The notes under the pieces are model-generated. The model did not search any database and was not told the DNA's origin. It was given only the letters and a program-made list of their open reading frames with translations. DNA of 64,000 nucleotides from Bradyrhizobium cytisi. GTDB lineage: Bacteria > Pseudomonadota > Alphaproteobacteria > Rhizobiales > Xanthobacteraceae. The position numbers and the translations under genes were made by a program. Below are positions 33,283 through 41,939 of this stretch, in pieces. The stretch spans positions 87,281-151,280 of the forward strand of contig NZ_VSSR01000034.1 of NCBI RefSeq assembly GCF_008123515.1, given 5' to 3'. The first letter of the stretch is position 1, and each line of letters starts with the position of its first letter.

Positions 33283-35064
33283 ATGCACCGGAGACGTCTG
33301 CTACAAGGCGGGATTGCGACGATGATCGCACTTCAAACCGACCTCCAGCCCTGGTTCCCACACAACGCCATTGCGAATGTGACACCGGGTCGCGTCCGGC
33401 CGGGAATGCCTGGTTGGCCTGGCGAATCCGACTGGGCTGCGCTGAAGACGGCCACCAACGGCCGGCTCTCGAAGGTCGTGATGCCAAGGCTGGATGGCCC
33501 CGACGGTAAAGCGCTGCTCGCAAACCCTTTCGCGATCGGCGACCAAGCCGGCTTGACCCAAAGCTCCGGCTGGCTCGACGCATGGCGATCAGTCCCCAGC
33601 GCCTACATGGTGGCGGCCGAGACCGCAGCCGACGTGGCCGCAGCCGTGCGCTTTGCCACGGCCCACAATCTGCGCCTCGTCGTGAAGGGTCGAGGCCACA
33701 GTTATCTAGGTGCGTCGTGCGCGCCGGATTCTCTCCTGCTCTGGACGCGCAGGATGGACAGCATCACCGTCCACGACGGCTTTAGCCCGGCCGGATCGGG
33801 CGCTGCGGTCGTCCCCGCGGTCTCGGTCGGCGCCGGTGCGATGTGGCTGCACGCCTACCAGACGGTGACCGGCGGCGCGGGGCGTTATGTGCAGGGCGGC
33901 GGCTGCACCACCGTGGGCGTGGCAGGGCTCGTCCAAGGCGGCGGATTCGGCAGCTTCTCCAAGAGATTCGGGACGGCAGCCGGAAGCCTTCTCGAAGCCG
34001 AGATCGTGACGGCGGACGGCGCCGTCCGCACCGTCAATGCGGGGCGCGAGCCGGATCTGTTCTGGGCCCTGAAGGGTGGAGGCGGCGGCACGTTCGGGGT
34101 CGTGACCCGGCTGACGCTTGCGACCCATCCGCTGCCCGACACGGTCGGCGCCGTGAGCCTCACACTTCGTGCCCATTCCGACGAGGCCTATCGTCGGCTG
34201 CTTGGGCGCTTCATCGAGCTGTATGCGAGCGCGCTTTGCAATCCACATTGGGGCGAGCAGGTACGCGCGCGTCCGGACAATCGTCTCCAGGTGACGATGA
34301 CCTTTCAGGGCATCGGCAAGGACGAGGCCCGGGCGGCTTTCAAGCCATTGCTCGACTTCGCCGACGCCAATCCTGCGGACTACGAGGGCCAGGCCTCATT
34401 CTCCGTCGCGAGCGTGCCGGCGCGCTACTTCTGGAACGGCTGGCTCTACCGGCTGTTCGCGCGATCGGTTGTCAATTTCGATAACCGGCGGGACGCGCCA
34501 TGGACCGACTTCTGGTGGGCCGGCGACGGCGAGCAGGTCGGTGCCTTTTGGCAGGCCTACACCTCGGCATGGATGCCGTTTTCCCTGCTCGATCAGGAGA
34601 ACCAGCCGCGCCTCGTCGATGCCTGGTTTGCGGCGAGCCGGCAGTGGGCGGTCGCGTTCCACTTCAACAAGGGGCTCGCCGGCGCACCGGCCGAAGCGAT
34701 CGCCGCGGCGAAGGACACTCCGATGAACCCCGACGTGGTCGATGCCTTTGCGCTCGCGATCATTGCGGCCGCCGGGCCGCCGGTCTTCGACGGCTTGCCG
34801 GCGCCGAACCTGTCCGCGGGCGTCGATCACCGCGCGCATGTCAAGGAGGCCATGGCGCGTTTGCGCTCGGCCGCACCCGAAACCGGCTGCTACGTCAACG
34901 AATGCGATTACTTCCAGGCGGGTTGGCAGAAAGCGTTCTGGGGCGACAATTACGCGCGGCTGCTCGCGATCAAGCGCCGCTACGACCCCGACGGGCTGTT
35001 CTTCGTCCACCATGGCGTCGGGAGCGAGGGTTGGAGCGACGATGGATTCACGCGGCTTGAGTAG
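33283..35064 (+). CDS. Berberine-bridge-type FAD-linked oxidase
   Basis: A 593-residue flavoprotein of the PCMH/FAD_binding_4 plus BBE type. The FAD domain shows VVKGRGHSYLGAS with His at about 139 and GGGCTTVGVAGLVQGGG with Cys at about 208, the two positions that hold FAD bicovalently in related oxidases. The C-terminal BBE segment is YDPDGLFFVHHG. There is no clear signal peptide although the N-terminus has MHRRRLL before a short hydrophobic stretch. It probably oxidises an alcohol or sugar-like substrate; identity unknown. Ends at a perfect hairpin. Confidence 0.85.
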   Translation: MHRRRLLQGGIATMIALQTDLQPWFPHNAIANVTPGRVRPGMPGWPGESDWAALKTATNGRLSKVVMPRLDGPDGKALLANPFAIGDQAGLTQSSGWLDAWRSVPSAYMVAAETAADVAAAVRFATAHNLRLVVKGRGHSYLGASCAPDSLLLWTRRMDSITVHDGFSPAGSGAAVVPAVSVGAGAMWLHAYQTVTGGAGRYVQGGGCTTVGVAGLVQGGGFGSFSKRFGTAAGSLLEAEIVTADGAVRTVNAGREPDLFWALKGGGGGTFGVVTRLTLATHPLPDTVGAVSLTLRAHSDEAYRRLLGRFIELYASALCNPHWGEQVRARPDNRLQVTMTFQGIGKDEARAAFKPLLDFADANPADYEGQASFSVASVPARYFWNGWLYRLFARSVVNFDNRRDAPWTDFWWAGDGEQVGAFWQAYTSAWMPFSLLDQENQPRLVDAWFAASRQWAVAFHFNKGLAGAPAEAIAAAKDTPMNPDVVDAFALAIIAAAGPPVFDGLPAPNLSAGVDHRAHVKEAMARLRSAAPETGCYVNECDYFQAGWQKAFWGDNYARLLAIKRRYDPDGLFFVHHGVGSEGWSDDGFTRLE

Positions 35065-35078
35065 GCGTTGCTCGGTGC

Positions 35079-35118
35079 GACGTAACCGTCCGGTGAAGCC
35101 TCACCGGACGGTTACGTC
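35079..35118. terminator. Perfect 18-bp hairpin between convergent genes
   Basis: GACGTAACCGTCCGGTGA (35079-35096) pairs exactly with TCACCGGACGGTTACGTC (35101-35118) around a four-base loop. It lies between the oxidase and the TetR gene and probably terminates both, though a T tract is lacking. Confidence 0.7.
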
Positions 35119-35131
35119 GTGCGCCCATCGC

Positions 35132-35761
35132 CTACGGACCGCCAGGTCCGGATGATGAGACCGACGCAGCCTCGAGCAACAGTCTGGCTGCGTCGCGGCT
35201 CGCCTGCGCTATGGCCGGATCGCGTGTCGATTGGGCGATCACGAGCGCGCCTTGGATGAGTGACAAGATCTGGAGCACGGCTTGTTCAGGCTTGCTCAAT
35301 GCCAAAGGCTCGACGAGCGACGCCACAAATTCACGCAAGCTCTTGAAATGAGCGGCGATGGTGGCCTGGACGTCCGGAGAATCAACGTCCGGTCCGAACT
35401 CGGCCAGTCCCCTCACGAACGGACAGCCGCGGAAGGAAGGCGATCGAAAGGCCTCGCCCAGCGCGTCAAAAATGGCAAGGACGCGCTCCAGCGGCGATAG
35501 CCCGGGTTTTTCGGTCGAGGCCGCGAGCATCTGAAACCAGGCGGCGTCCTGGTGTCGCAGGTAGGTAGCGACCATGTTCGCCTTCGACGGAAAGTGCTTG
35601 TAAAACGTCATCTTGGCCACGCCGCTTTCGGCGATGATGCGGTCAACCCCGACAGTGTGGATGCTGAACCGGTAAAACAGGTCCGACGCTGTCCTCAGTA
35701 TCCGTTCTCGCGGCGCGAGAGCGTTAAGCGGCTGCCCCTCCAAATCGATCATCTCCGGCAC
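35132..35761 (-). CDS. TetR family transcriptional repressor
   Basis: A 209-residue repressor. The N-terminal HTH is ILRTASDLFYRFSIHTVGVDRI followed by AESGVAKMTFYKHFPSKANM (about residues 21-64). The ligand domain has GCPFVRGLAEFG, typical of the subgroup that controls adjacent SDR or oxidoreductase genes. It is divergent from the SDR at 35899, and a good inverted repeat lies between them. The inducer is unknown. Confidence 0.9.
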   Translation of the reverse strand: MPEMIDLEGQPLNALAPRERILRTASDLFYRFSIHTVGVDRIIAESGVAKMTFYKHFPSKANMVATYLRHQDAAWFQMLAASTEKPGLSPLERVLAIFDALGEAFRSPSFRGCPFVRGLAEFGPDVDSPDVQATIAAHFKSLREFVASLVEPLALSKPEQAVLQILSLIQGALVIAQSTRDPAIAQASRDAARLLLEAASVSSSGPGGP

Positions 35762-35803
35762 GTCCTGCCCCCATCCTCGGTCTGACTCAAACTCCTCAGG
35801 CGC

Positions 35804-35825
35804 ATAGACAGACTACCCTGTCTAT
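35804..35825. promoter_or_regulatory. Likely TetR operator
   Basis: ATAGACAG-ACTACC-CTGTCTAT is a perfect eight-base inverted repeat with a six-base spacer, in the 137-base gap between the divergent TetR and SDR genes. A related site, ATACAGGTCTGTCTAT, lies at 35844-35859, near a possible -35 box TTGCAA. Two operators would let the repressor control both genes. Confidence 0.7.
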
Positions 35826-35898
35826 TTTTCTGTTGCAATGTACATACAGGTCTGTCTATCTGGTCGATGCTATTTGGACAGAAGCGAAAGGACATAGG

Positions 35899-36777
35899 AT
35901 GAACGGAAAAGTCGTTGTCGTGACAGGCACGAGCAGTGGTTTTGGAAGACTCACGGCATTGGAGCTCGCGAGGCGGGGTCATACGGTGGTTGCGACCATG
36001 CGAGACGTCGAAGGGCGAAATGGCCAAGTCCGGAGCGAACTCATCGAAGCGGCAAAAGCCGAGGGGCGTGTGCTGCAGGTCCTCGAAATGGATGTCGCCG
36101 ACGAGGCGTCAGTCAATGCGGCGATCGACCATGTCATCAAGCAACATGGAAGGATCGATGCGTTGATCAACAACGCAGGCACCATGTTCGTCGGGGTCAC
36201 GGAAGCCTACACGGTCGCGGATATCGAACGGCAATTTGCGGTGAATTTCTTCGGTGCCGCGCGAGCCGATCGTGCCGTTCTGCCGCATATGCGCGCCGCC
36301 GGCAGCGGACTTCTCGTCCATGTCACGTCGTTGATGGGCCGACTGATCTTTCCCTTCTTCGGTGTCTATTCCGCGAGCAAGTTTGCGCTCGAGGCGCTCG
36401 CCGAGTCCTATCGCTACGAACTTTCAAGCTTCGGCGTCGACTCGGTGATCGTCGAACCAGGGGCATTCCCCAGCAACCTGCTGCCATCCAGTCCGGAGCC
36501 GTCCGACGAAGGCGTGCTGGCATCATACGGTGCGGTCGCGGCGATCCCGGGCCAAATCAAAGACAGCTCAAGCCAGGCAAACGATTCGTCCAATCCGCCA
36601 CGACCCCAGCTGGTTGCCGATGCCATCGCGCGGCTGGTCGAAGCCACGGAACGGCGCCCGTTGCGGACGGTCGTCATGCCCGAGGGGATGGATCTCGGAG
36701 TAGAACGGCTGAACGAGGCCGCCACCTCTGTTCAAAACGATATGCTCGGCGCATTCGGTATGTCGAGCATGATCTGA
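35899..36777 (+). CDS. Short-chain dehydrogenase/reductase
   Basis: A 292-residue SDR controlled, by context, by the divergent TetR gene. It has VVVTGTSSGFGRLTALELA (TGxxxGxG), the NNAGTMFVG motif, catalytic Ser in VTSLMGRLIFP and YSASK (Tyr, Lys). The C-terminal half is longer than a minimal SDR, as in the group acting on steroids, retinoids or xenobiotic ketones. The ATG at 35899 is chosen for AAGGA seven bases upstream; a frame to 35833 would overlap the operator region. Confidence 0.88.
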   Translation: MNGKVVVVTGTSSGFGRLTALELARRGHTVVATMRDVEGRNGQVRSELIEAAKAEGRVLQVLEMDVADEASVNAAIDHVIKQHGRIDALINNAGTMFVGVTEAYTVADIERQFAVNFFGAARADRAVLPHMRAAGSGLLVHVTSLMGRLIFPFFGVYSASKFALEALAESYRYELSSFGVDSVIVEPGAFPSNLLPSSPEPSDEGVLASYGAVAAIPGQIKDSSSQANDSSNPPRPQLVADAIARLVEATERRPLRTVVMPEGMDLGVERLNEAATSVQNDMLGAFGMSSMI

Positions 36778-36825
36778 AACTCCGAGCGTCAATCGGAACT
36801 ACGAATTAATTAGAATTACGAATTA

Positions 36826-36877
36826 CGGTGACAGTGCACTTAACTAGGCAGGAGCGAAGTTTGGTGCGCTGTCACCG
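36826..36877. repeat. Palindromic short interspersed repeat, copy A
   Basis: CGGTGACAGTGCAC...GTGCGCTGTCACCG arms around TTAACTAGGCAGGAGCGAAG. It shares the GGCAGG-GCGAAGTT-GTGC core with copies at 38171-38205 and 38845-38890. Confidence 0.7.
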
Positions 36878-36917
36878 AGATTGTCGTGTCTCACTCGAGG
36901 GGTGCAGTCCGCGACCG

Positions 36918-37829
36918 TCACTTCACCGGCGGCAGACCGGCGACGGCAGCGTCGGAAGGAGGGTTCAGGCACTTCGGATGGCCAAAGCCGCCAGCGCTAT
37001 GGCCGACGCCGCCCTGTCCGTTGGGCGCCAGGCCCGTGCCGCCGGTCCCGTCGGTGTTTGCTGTGATGTCGAAGACGATGTTGTCGGGGTGGCTCGCATC
37101 TCCCGACACGCCCTTGACGCCCTGCAATTGATCGAGCCCGAGCGCATTTCGGAGCCGCCACGCCACCATGTGATCGGTGCAGGAGGTGTCGCCGCTGACG
37201 CCGACGCCGCCGACCTTGGCTCCATTGCGATACAGCGCAAGGCCGCCGCCGAACACGTTCACGCCGCCGATGCGCTGGCCAACCATCGGGTCATTCGGCG
37301 TGCCGAACGACGAGCCGCTGGCTGGGCCCGGATTGAAGTTTGCCGTGCTGATGCCAGTGCCCGAGAACGGCGGATGGTTGCCGTAGGCAGCTGCCGTATC
37401 GACCGGATTGCTGTGCTGCAGCCCATAGAGGCTGCCACCCGGCTGCACGGCGGTGAACAGGTTGGCGGTCGACAAGGCAAGCCCGGTCGGAAACAGGCTG
37501 CCGGCGGGTGTCGCGTTCTTACCCAAGCTGAAGTCGTTCGCAGTGTTTGCCTTCTGGGCGGAGATGACGCGGCTGCCCAGCCATTGCGAGGTGCCTTGGC
37601 TGCCCGAGAAGGCGACCGCGCAGACGGTGCCGTCGTTGGCAACCAGTGTGCCCCACATGTGGAAGCCGAGGCCGCCATTGGCACCGGAAGCGGGCGTGAT
37701 GGCGCCGACAAGTGCCGCACGAAGTTGCGAAAAATCAGGCAGAGCGGCGCAATCCGCAAAGGCCGGGAGGGTCACCATGGTAACGAGAGCGCTGATCGAA
37801 CAGAAAAGAGTTCGTCGCTTGACGTTCAT
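36918..37829 (-). CDS. Exported GlcG/HbpS-type heme-binding protein
   Basis: A 303-residue exported protein. The signal peptide is residues 1-24 from the ATG at 37829, which has AGGAG upstream. The GlcG/HbpS domain is visible as GGLALYRNGAKVGGVGVSGD followed by TSCTDHMVAWRLRNALG; it is extended by a family-specific insertion between about residues 60 and 200. HbpS-like proteins bind heme, but the heme ligand here is not obvious. A second, short GlcG gene is at 41412. Confidence 0.75.
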   Translation of the reverse strand: MNVKRRTLFCSISALVTMVTLPAFADCAALPDFSQLRAALVGAITPASGANGGLGFHMWGTLVANDGTVCAVAFSGSQGTSQWLGSRVISAQKANTANDFSLGKNATPAGSLFPTGLALSTANLFTAVQPGGSLYGLQHSNPVDTAAAYGNHPPFSGTGISTANFNPGPASGSSFGTPNDPMVGQRIGGVNVFGGGLALYRNGAKVGGVGVSGDTSCTDHMVAWRLRNALGLDQLQGVKGVSGDASHPDNIVFDITANTDGTGGTGLAPNGQGGVGHSAGGFGHPKCLNPPSDAAVAGLPPVK

Positions 37830-38346
37830 TGTGCTGCTCCTGTGGTGCGATGGGTGGTTGATCAGGAAAGCGCGGCCCCATCGTGCCCGCGCAAAATCTG
37901 AAAAATCGGTCGTACTTTCAAAAACCCCGTTAGCAAACGGGCCTGCGCGACGACGAGGCAAGGCGTCCTGGTATCTGCGAACCTCGCCGCGCTCAAAACT
38001 GAAGTCGTCACCGAGGCAATGCTGTTCGGACGTCTTCGTGGCAGTGGCAATGACCTAATGCTTCCAAGAGCACGGTGGTCCCATGGTTAAGTCTGGGAGC
38101 GACCGCAGAGGTTCACAGAAAATCCCGGCGAAGTCGGAGTTGGGTCTGAATGTGAAGAACTCAACGTGAGCAAATCCAGGAGCGAAGTTGAGTGCACCGT
38201 AATTACCATTTGGCATGGGCAAACGCCGAGGCGCCATCGGCCCTATCAGGCATACGGCACGCGCCGACCAGTACAGAGATCAGGACTGACGCAGGTGCGA
38301 ACCATTCGATATAAGAGGCGTCGCTAGGTCAGCTCGAGGGTCCGGG
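37830..38346. other. Gene-poor stretch with repeat copy C
   Basis: A 517-base gap. No supportable gene was found; a minus-strand frame at 38055-38237 has no ribosome-binding site or family match. Copy C of the palindromic repeat lies at 38171-38205. Confidence 0.4.
38171..38205. repeat. Short interspersed repeat, copy C (partial, inverted)
   Basis: ATCCAGGAGCGAAGTTGAGT followed by gcaccgtaatta. Its reverse complement begins TAATTACGGTGCAC, matching the flank and first arm of copy A. It looks like a truncated copy. Confidence 0.6.
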
Positions 38347-38790
38347 ATGGTAATAATCAGAGCTGCAAATACGACGCAGGAACGTGAAGCATGTTTTCAG
38401 ATTCGACATGAGGTCTTTGTAGTCGAACAGAAGGTTCCGGTCGATCTGGAGCGCGATGAACACGACAGCGGAGCTCTTCATTTTGTTGCACTGGCTGACG
38501 GCCAGTCTGTAGGAACAGCGCGTGTTGTGTTGAGGGATAACGGCGCGTCGGCCAAAATTGGTCGTGTGGCCGTGCGCCGTTCGAACCGGGGTTTTGGTAT
38601 TGGCAAGATGCTGATCGCCGCTATTGAAGAAACCCCAGATCTAAAACACGTCCGCAATTTCCTCCTGGACGCCCAGGCGCATGCGCTGCAGTTCTATGCA
38701 GATTTGGGATACGAGGCTTACGGGGAAGAATTCATAGACGCGGGAATTCCTCACCGCCACATGACAAAGAGAAACCGGAAGGTCCGTTGA
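38347..38790 (+). CDS. GNAT family N-acetyltransferase
   Basis: A 147-residue acetyltransferase of the ElaA/YjcF-like type: IRHEVFVVEQKVPVDLERDE at the N-terminus, AKIGRVAVRRSNRGFGIGKM as motif A with the R-G-x-G-x-G loop for acetyl-CoA, and LLDAQAHALQFYADLGYEA as motif B. The length is typical. The start has GGG upstream at modest strength. The acceptor is unknown. Confidence 0.85.
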   Translation: MVIIRAANTTQEREACFQIRHEVFVVEQKVPVDLERDEHDSGALHFVALADGQSVGTARVVLRDNGASAKIGRVAVRRSNRGFGIGKMLIAAIEETPDLKHVRNFLLDAQAHALQFYADLGYEAYGEEFIDAGIPHRHMTKRNRKVR

Positions 38791-38844
38791 ATGGCTCTTG
38801 TGGCCTGGCGGCGGATATGATGCGTTCTTGGAAGACGAGAATTG

Positions 38845-38890
38845 CGGTGCACCTAACTTGGCAGGTGCGAAGTTGAGTGCTCTGCTGCCG
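38845..38890. repeat. Palindromic short interspersed repeat, copy B
   Basis: GCGGTGCACCTAACTTGGCA followed by ggtgcgaagttgagtgctctgctgccg. It matches copy A across the core and borders the 3' end of the LolC/E-type gene. Confidence 0.65.
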
Positions 38891-38893
38891 CTG

Positions 38894-40177
38894 CTATCCT
38901 CGCTGTCGCAGAGCCTCGACGGGGTCGAGGCGCGCGGCGCGCCATGATGGGTAGAGCGTCGCGAGGAACGACAGGGTCAGCGCCATGGTCACGACCGCTG
39001 CAGTCTCGACGAGATCGATTTCCGCCGGCAGCTTCGATAGAAAATAAAGCTTCGGCGGGAATAGGTCGGTGCGCGTCAGCCAGGACATGACTTGCCGGAT
39101 TGTTTCGATATTGACGCAGACGAAGAGCCCGACGACGAAGCCGACCAGGGTCCCCGCCACGCCGATCGATGCGCCGGTGATCATGAACGTTCGCATGATC
39201 GCGCCCCGCGATGCTCCCATCGTCCTGAGGATCGCGATGTCGCTGCCCTTGTCCTTCACCAGCATGATCAGGCCGGACACGATATTCAGCGCGGCCACCA
39301 GGACAATCAGGCTCAAGATCAGAAACATCACATTGCGCTCGACCGCGAGCGCGCCAAAGAAGGTCGCATTGCGCTCCCGCCAGTCGACCAGGAAGATCGG
39401 CCGGCCAGCCGCTTCTGCAATGGTCTTCCGAAACAGGTCGATCCGATCGGGGTTGGTCGTGAACACCTCGATCGCGGTGACGTCCTGATTACGATTGAAG
39501 AAAGCCTGCGCCTCCGCGATCGGCATGAAGATGACCCCCGCGTCGTATTCGGACATCCCGATCTCGAACACGGCGGCGACCAGATACTTCTTGACGCGCG
39601 GCATCATGCCCATCGGCGTGACTGCGCCGCGCTGTGCAACGAGCGTGATACTGTCACCGGCATGGACCGCGAGTTGATCGGCAAGGCCCTGGCCGATGGC
39701 GACACCCTGGCCCCCGTCAAAATGTTCGAGTGAGCCTTGCTTGATGCCGGCAGAGATCGAGGGAAGCTGATCGAGATCAGCGGCCCGAATGCCGCGCACC
39801 AGGACGCCGGAGGCGTTGGCCGACGACGCCAGTGCCGGGCCGTCAACGATCGGTACCGCCAATCGAACGCCCTGCACCTGACTGATGCGCTCAGTGACAT
39901 CCTTCCAGTCAGTCAAAGGGCTTTCCAGCGGCTGCGCCACAATATGCCCGTTGAAACCGAGGATCTTGCTGAGAAGCTCTGTACGAAAGCCGTTCAGCAC
40001 CGCCATGACGATGATCAGCGTGGCGACCCCGAGCATGATGCCCAGAAATGAAAACCCCGCGATGACCGAGACAAACCCTTCTTTACGTCGGGCTCGCAGA
40101 TACCGCGCCGAGAGCATCCACTCGAACGGTGCAAAGGGTCCTGCTTGCGGCGAATCCATCACTGTCTCGTCCATCAT
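38894..40177 (-). CDS. LolC/LolE family ABC transporter permease (orphan)
   Basis: A 427-residue inner-membrane protein of the lipoprotein-releasing system. TM1 (about 40-65) is followed by a large periplasmic domain (to about 270), then three TM segments (about 278-305, 320-350 and 385-410), the MacB/LolE plan. WMLSARYLRARRKEGFVSVI and a C-terminal YPSWRAARLDPVEALR are characteristic. No LolD ATPase gene is next to it, unlike the usual lolCDE arrangement, and it sits among accessory genes. It may be an extra copy using a distant ATPase. Confidence 0.85.
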   Translation of the reverse strand: MMDETVMDSPQAGPFAPFEWMLSARYLRARRKEGFVSVIAGFSFLGIMLGVATLIIVMAVLNGFRTELLSKILGFNGHIVAQPLESPLTDWKDVTERISQVQGVRLAVPIVDGPALASSANASGVLVRGIRAADLDQLPSISAGIKQGSLEHFDGGQGVAIGQGLADQLAVHAGDSITLVAQRGAVTPMGMMPRVKKYLVAAVFEIGMSEYDAGVIFMPIAEAQAFFNRNQDVTAIEVFTTNPDRIDLFRKTIAEAAGRPIFLVDWRERNATFFGALAVERNVMFLILSLIVLVAALNIVSGLIMLVKDKGSDIAILRTMGASRGAIMRTFMITGASIGVAGTLVGFVVGLFVCVNIETIRQVMSWLTRTDLFPPKLYFLSKLPAEIDLVETAAVVTMALTLSFLATLYPSWRAARLDPVEALRQRG

Positions 40178-40338
40178 CCGATAGGAGGGTCATTCTGTCT
40201 CGTTGCGACTGGATTGGCTACGGCGGTGTTCGGCTCCATAGCCGGCTGCGAGTCAAAGACCGCAGATAGCGGCCACGCAGGCGAGTTCCGCTTTGCCCTT
40301 GTAAACCGACGTTGATGAGCGTTCTGCCTGTCGCCTCA

Positions 40339-40425
40339 TCACGGCGCAGGGCACGCCGGTCCCGTCTTCACCCAAGCCTCCACCAACGTGCCGGCCTGCT
40401 CCTGCGTGCCCGGTACGGGGCTCAT
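40339..40425 (-). pseudogene. Duplicated 3' end of the diheme cytochrome gene
   Basis: The minus strand encodes MSPVPGTQEQAGTLVEAWVK plus TGPACPAP and a stop. This matches the C-terminus of the cytochrome at 41940-42569 (APGTQEQAGALVEAWVKTGA). DNA identity by eye is about 85 percent over 80 bases. It begins inside the LysR stop codon, so the relic directly abuts the LysR gene. Confidence 0.75.
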
Positions 40426-41309
40426 ATCCGCAGGGCAGAGAGCTGCGCCACGAGGAATTCCATCGCGGCACGGACACGCCGCGGCAAGACGCCGGCGCCC
40501 CGCCTGACCCAAACGATCTGGAGTGGAATTGGCGGCGGCTCGTGGCCGACAAGGATTTGCTCCACGATCCCTTGCTCGATGAGCCTTCGCACCTGCCAGA
40601 GCGGCGCGAGTCCGATGCCAAGGCCTGACGCTACGGCCGCATTGCGCGCAGCGGCATTTTCCGATCGAAAGCGGCCATGCACTTCGATGCGCCTCTTGTC
40701 GTCGTCAAATACCCATCTGTCATCGTCCCTGGCCCGCAACACGCACGCATGACGGGATAGCTCTCGCGGATGCTCGGGACGACCGTGTGCGGCGAGGTAA
40801 GCCGGTGAAGCGAAGACCGCCCAATTCAATCCGCCGAGGTGGCGAACCCGTAAGTTCGAGTCCGGCAGGTTGCCGATGCGGACGACGAAATCCAGCTTCT
40901 CGGCGACCAGGTCGACGTGCTCGTCAGACAAGACAAGTTCGATGTCAACTTCCGGATTCCGCGTTAGAAATTGGCTCAGGGCAGGGCTCACATATTCGGG
41001 GCCGAACAGGCTCGATGTGCCGATGCGGATGGTGCCGGCGAGGCGCCGGTCTCTGGCAATCAGATCTTCCCGCGCACCGTCAATGGTCGTGAGTGCCAGA
41101 CGGATGCGGCCGGCAAAATCGAGCCCTGCCGTCGTGGGACGCAGGCGCCGGGTCGTCCGCGACACGAGCTCCACCCCAAGGTCCTGCTCGAGCCGCGCCA
41201 GCGACCGGCTCACCGCCTGAAGCGATCTGCCCAGACGAACAGCTGCCGACGTCAGGCTACCTTCATCGACAATAGCGAGAAACGTCGTGTAGTCCCCAAG
41301 CGAGGTCAG
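40422..41309 (-). CDS. LysR family regulator lacking a canonical start codon
   Basis: The C-terminal effector domain and most of the HTH are clear: TFLAIVDEGSLTSAAVRLGR then SLQAVSRSLARLEQDLGVEL. The first ATG/GTG/TTG in frame is the GTG at 41213, which falls inside the HTH recognition helix. The open frame continues upstream to a stop at 41345-41343 with no ATG, GTG or TTG. Candidates are CTG at 41309 or ATT at 41336, near GAGGA. The gene may use a rare start or have lost its start. It is divergent from the GlcG-like gene. Confidence 0.75.
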   Translation of the reverse strand: MTSLGDYTTFLAIVDEGSLTSAAVRLGRSLQAVSRSLARLEQDLGVELVSRTTRRLRPTTAGLDFAGRIRLALTTIDGAREDLIARDRRLAGTIRIGTSSLFGPEYVSPALSQFLTRNPEVDIELVLSDEHVDLVAEKLDFVVRIGNLPDSNLRVRHLGGLNWAVFASPAYLAAHGRPEHPRELSRHACVLRARDDDRWVFDDDKRRIEVHGRFRSENAAARNAAVASGLGIGLAPLWQVRRLIEQGIVEQILVGHEPPPIPLQIVWVRRGAGVLPRRVRAAMEFLVAQLSALRI

Positions 41310-41330
41310 AGCTATTCTCTCGTAAAGTGA

Positions 41331-41360
41331 GATAATGTATCCTCAGTATCATGTATTATC
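41331..41360. promoter_or_regulatory. Candidate LysR binding dyad
   Basis: GATAATGTAT (41331-41340) and ATGTATTATC (41351-41360) form an eight-of-ten inverted repeat in the divergent gap between LysR and GlcG genes. AT-rich dyads of this spacing are typical of LysR sites. Confidence 0.5.
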
Positions 41361-41411
41361 ATCAGATGCGCGGTATGCTGTTGATGAGCTCTCACCAACC
41401 TGGAGCTCTCA

Positions 41412-41873
41412 ATGATGAAAATTGACCCCTCTACGGCAGAGGCACCTCTGGCGGCCCTGACGCCTCTCTATGGTGCCCCGATCACGCTCGACGAGGCTGT
41501 GCTCGTCGCCGGTGCGGCGCGCGCCGAAGCGCAACGTCATGGATGGCCTATGGTGATCGCCGTCACCGACAGCGGCGGGCATCTCGTTCTGCTATACCGT
41601 CTCGATCAGGCTCAGCACGGCAGCGTGCTCGTCGCTCAGCAAAAGGCGAAGACGGCGGTCGATTTCAGGCGGTCGACAGGAGCGTTTGAATCCGCGCTTG
41701 CCGAGGGCGGCCTTCATCTACGGCTTCTGGGCATGACCAATCTGACGCCCCTGGAAGGTGGCCTTCCGATCGTGCGCGAGGGCAGGGTGATTGGTGCGAT
41801 CGGCGTATCGGGCATGCAATCAACCCAGGACGCGCAGGTCGCGTCGGCGGGTCTTGCGGCTTTCGGATCCTGA
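41412..41873 (+). CDS. GlcG/HbpS family protein
   Basis: A 153-residue cytosolic protein of the GlcG/HbpS (DUF336) family: ITLDEAVLVAGAARAEAQRH, VIAVTDSGGHLVLLYRLDQA, QQKAKTAVDFRRST and a late GAIGVSGMQSTQDAQVASAG. Some relatives bind heme or corrinoid; others lie beside oxidoreductases. It is divergent from the LysR gene and very probably its target. Two ATGs are adjacent at the start. Confidence 0.85.
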   Translation: MMKIDPSTAEAPLAALTPLYGAPITLDEAVLVAGAARAEAQRHGWPMVIAVTDSGGHLVLLYRLDQAQHGSVLVAQQKAKTAVDFRRSTGAFESALAEGGLHLRLLGMTNLTPLEGGLPIVREGRVIGAIGVSGMQSTQDAQVASAGLAAFGS

Positions 41874-41939
41874 CCGGTCTTAATCCCGAGGCAGCGGAGA
41901 AGCGCGGATACTACGTGTCGGATGTCATGCGGCACGAGC

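Noticed and set aside
38055..38237. 60-codon minus-strand frame near repeat copy C
   Set aside because: Overlaps the repeat and lacks a ribosome-binding site.
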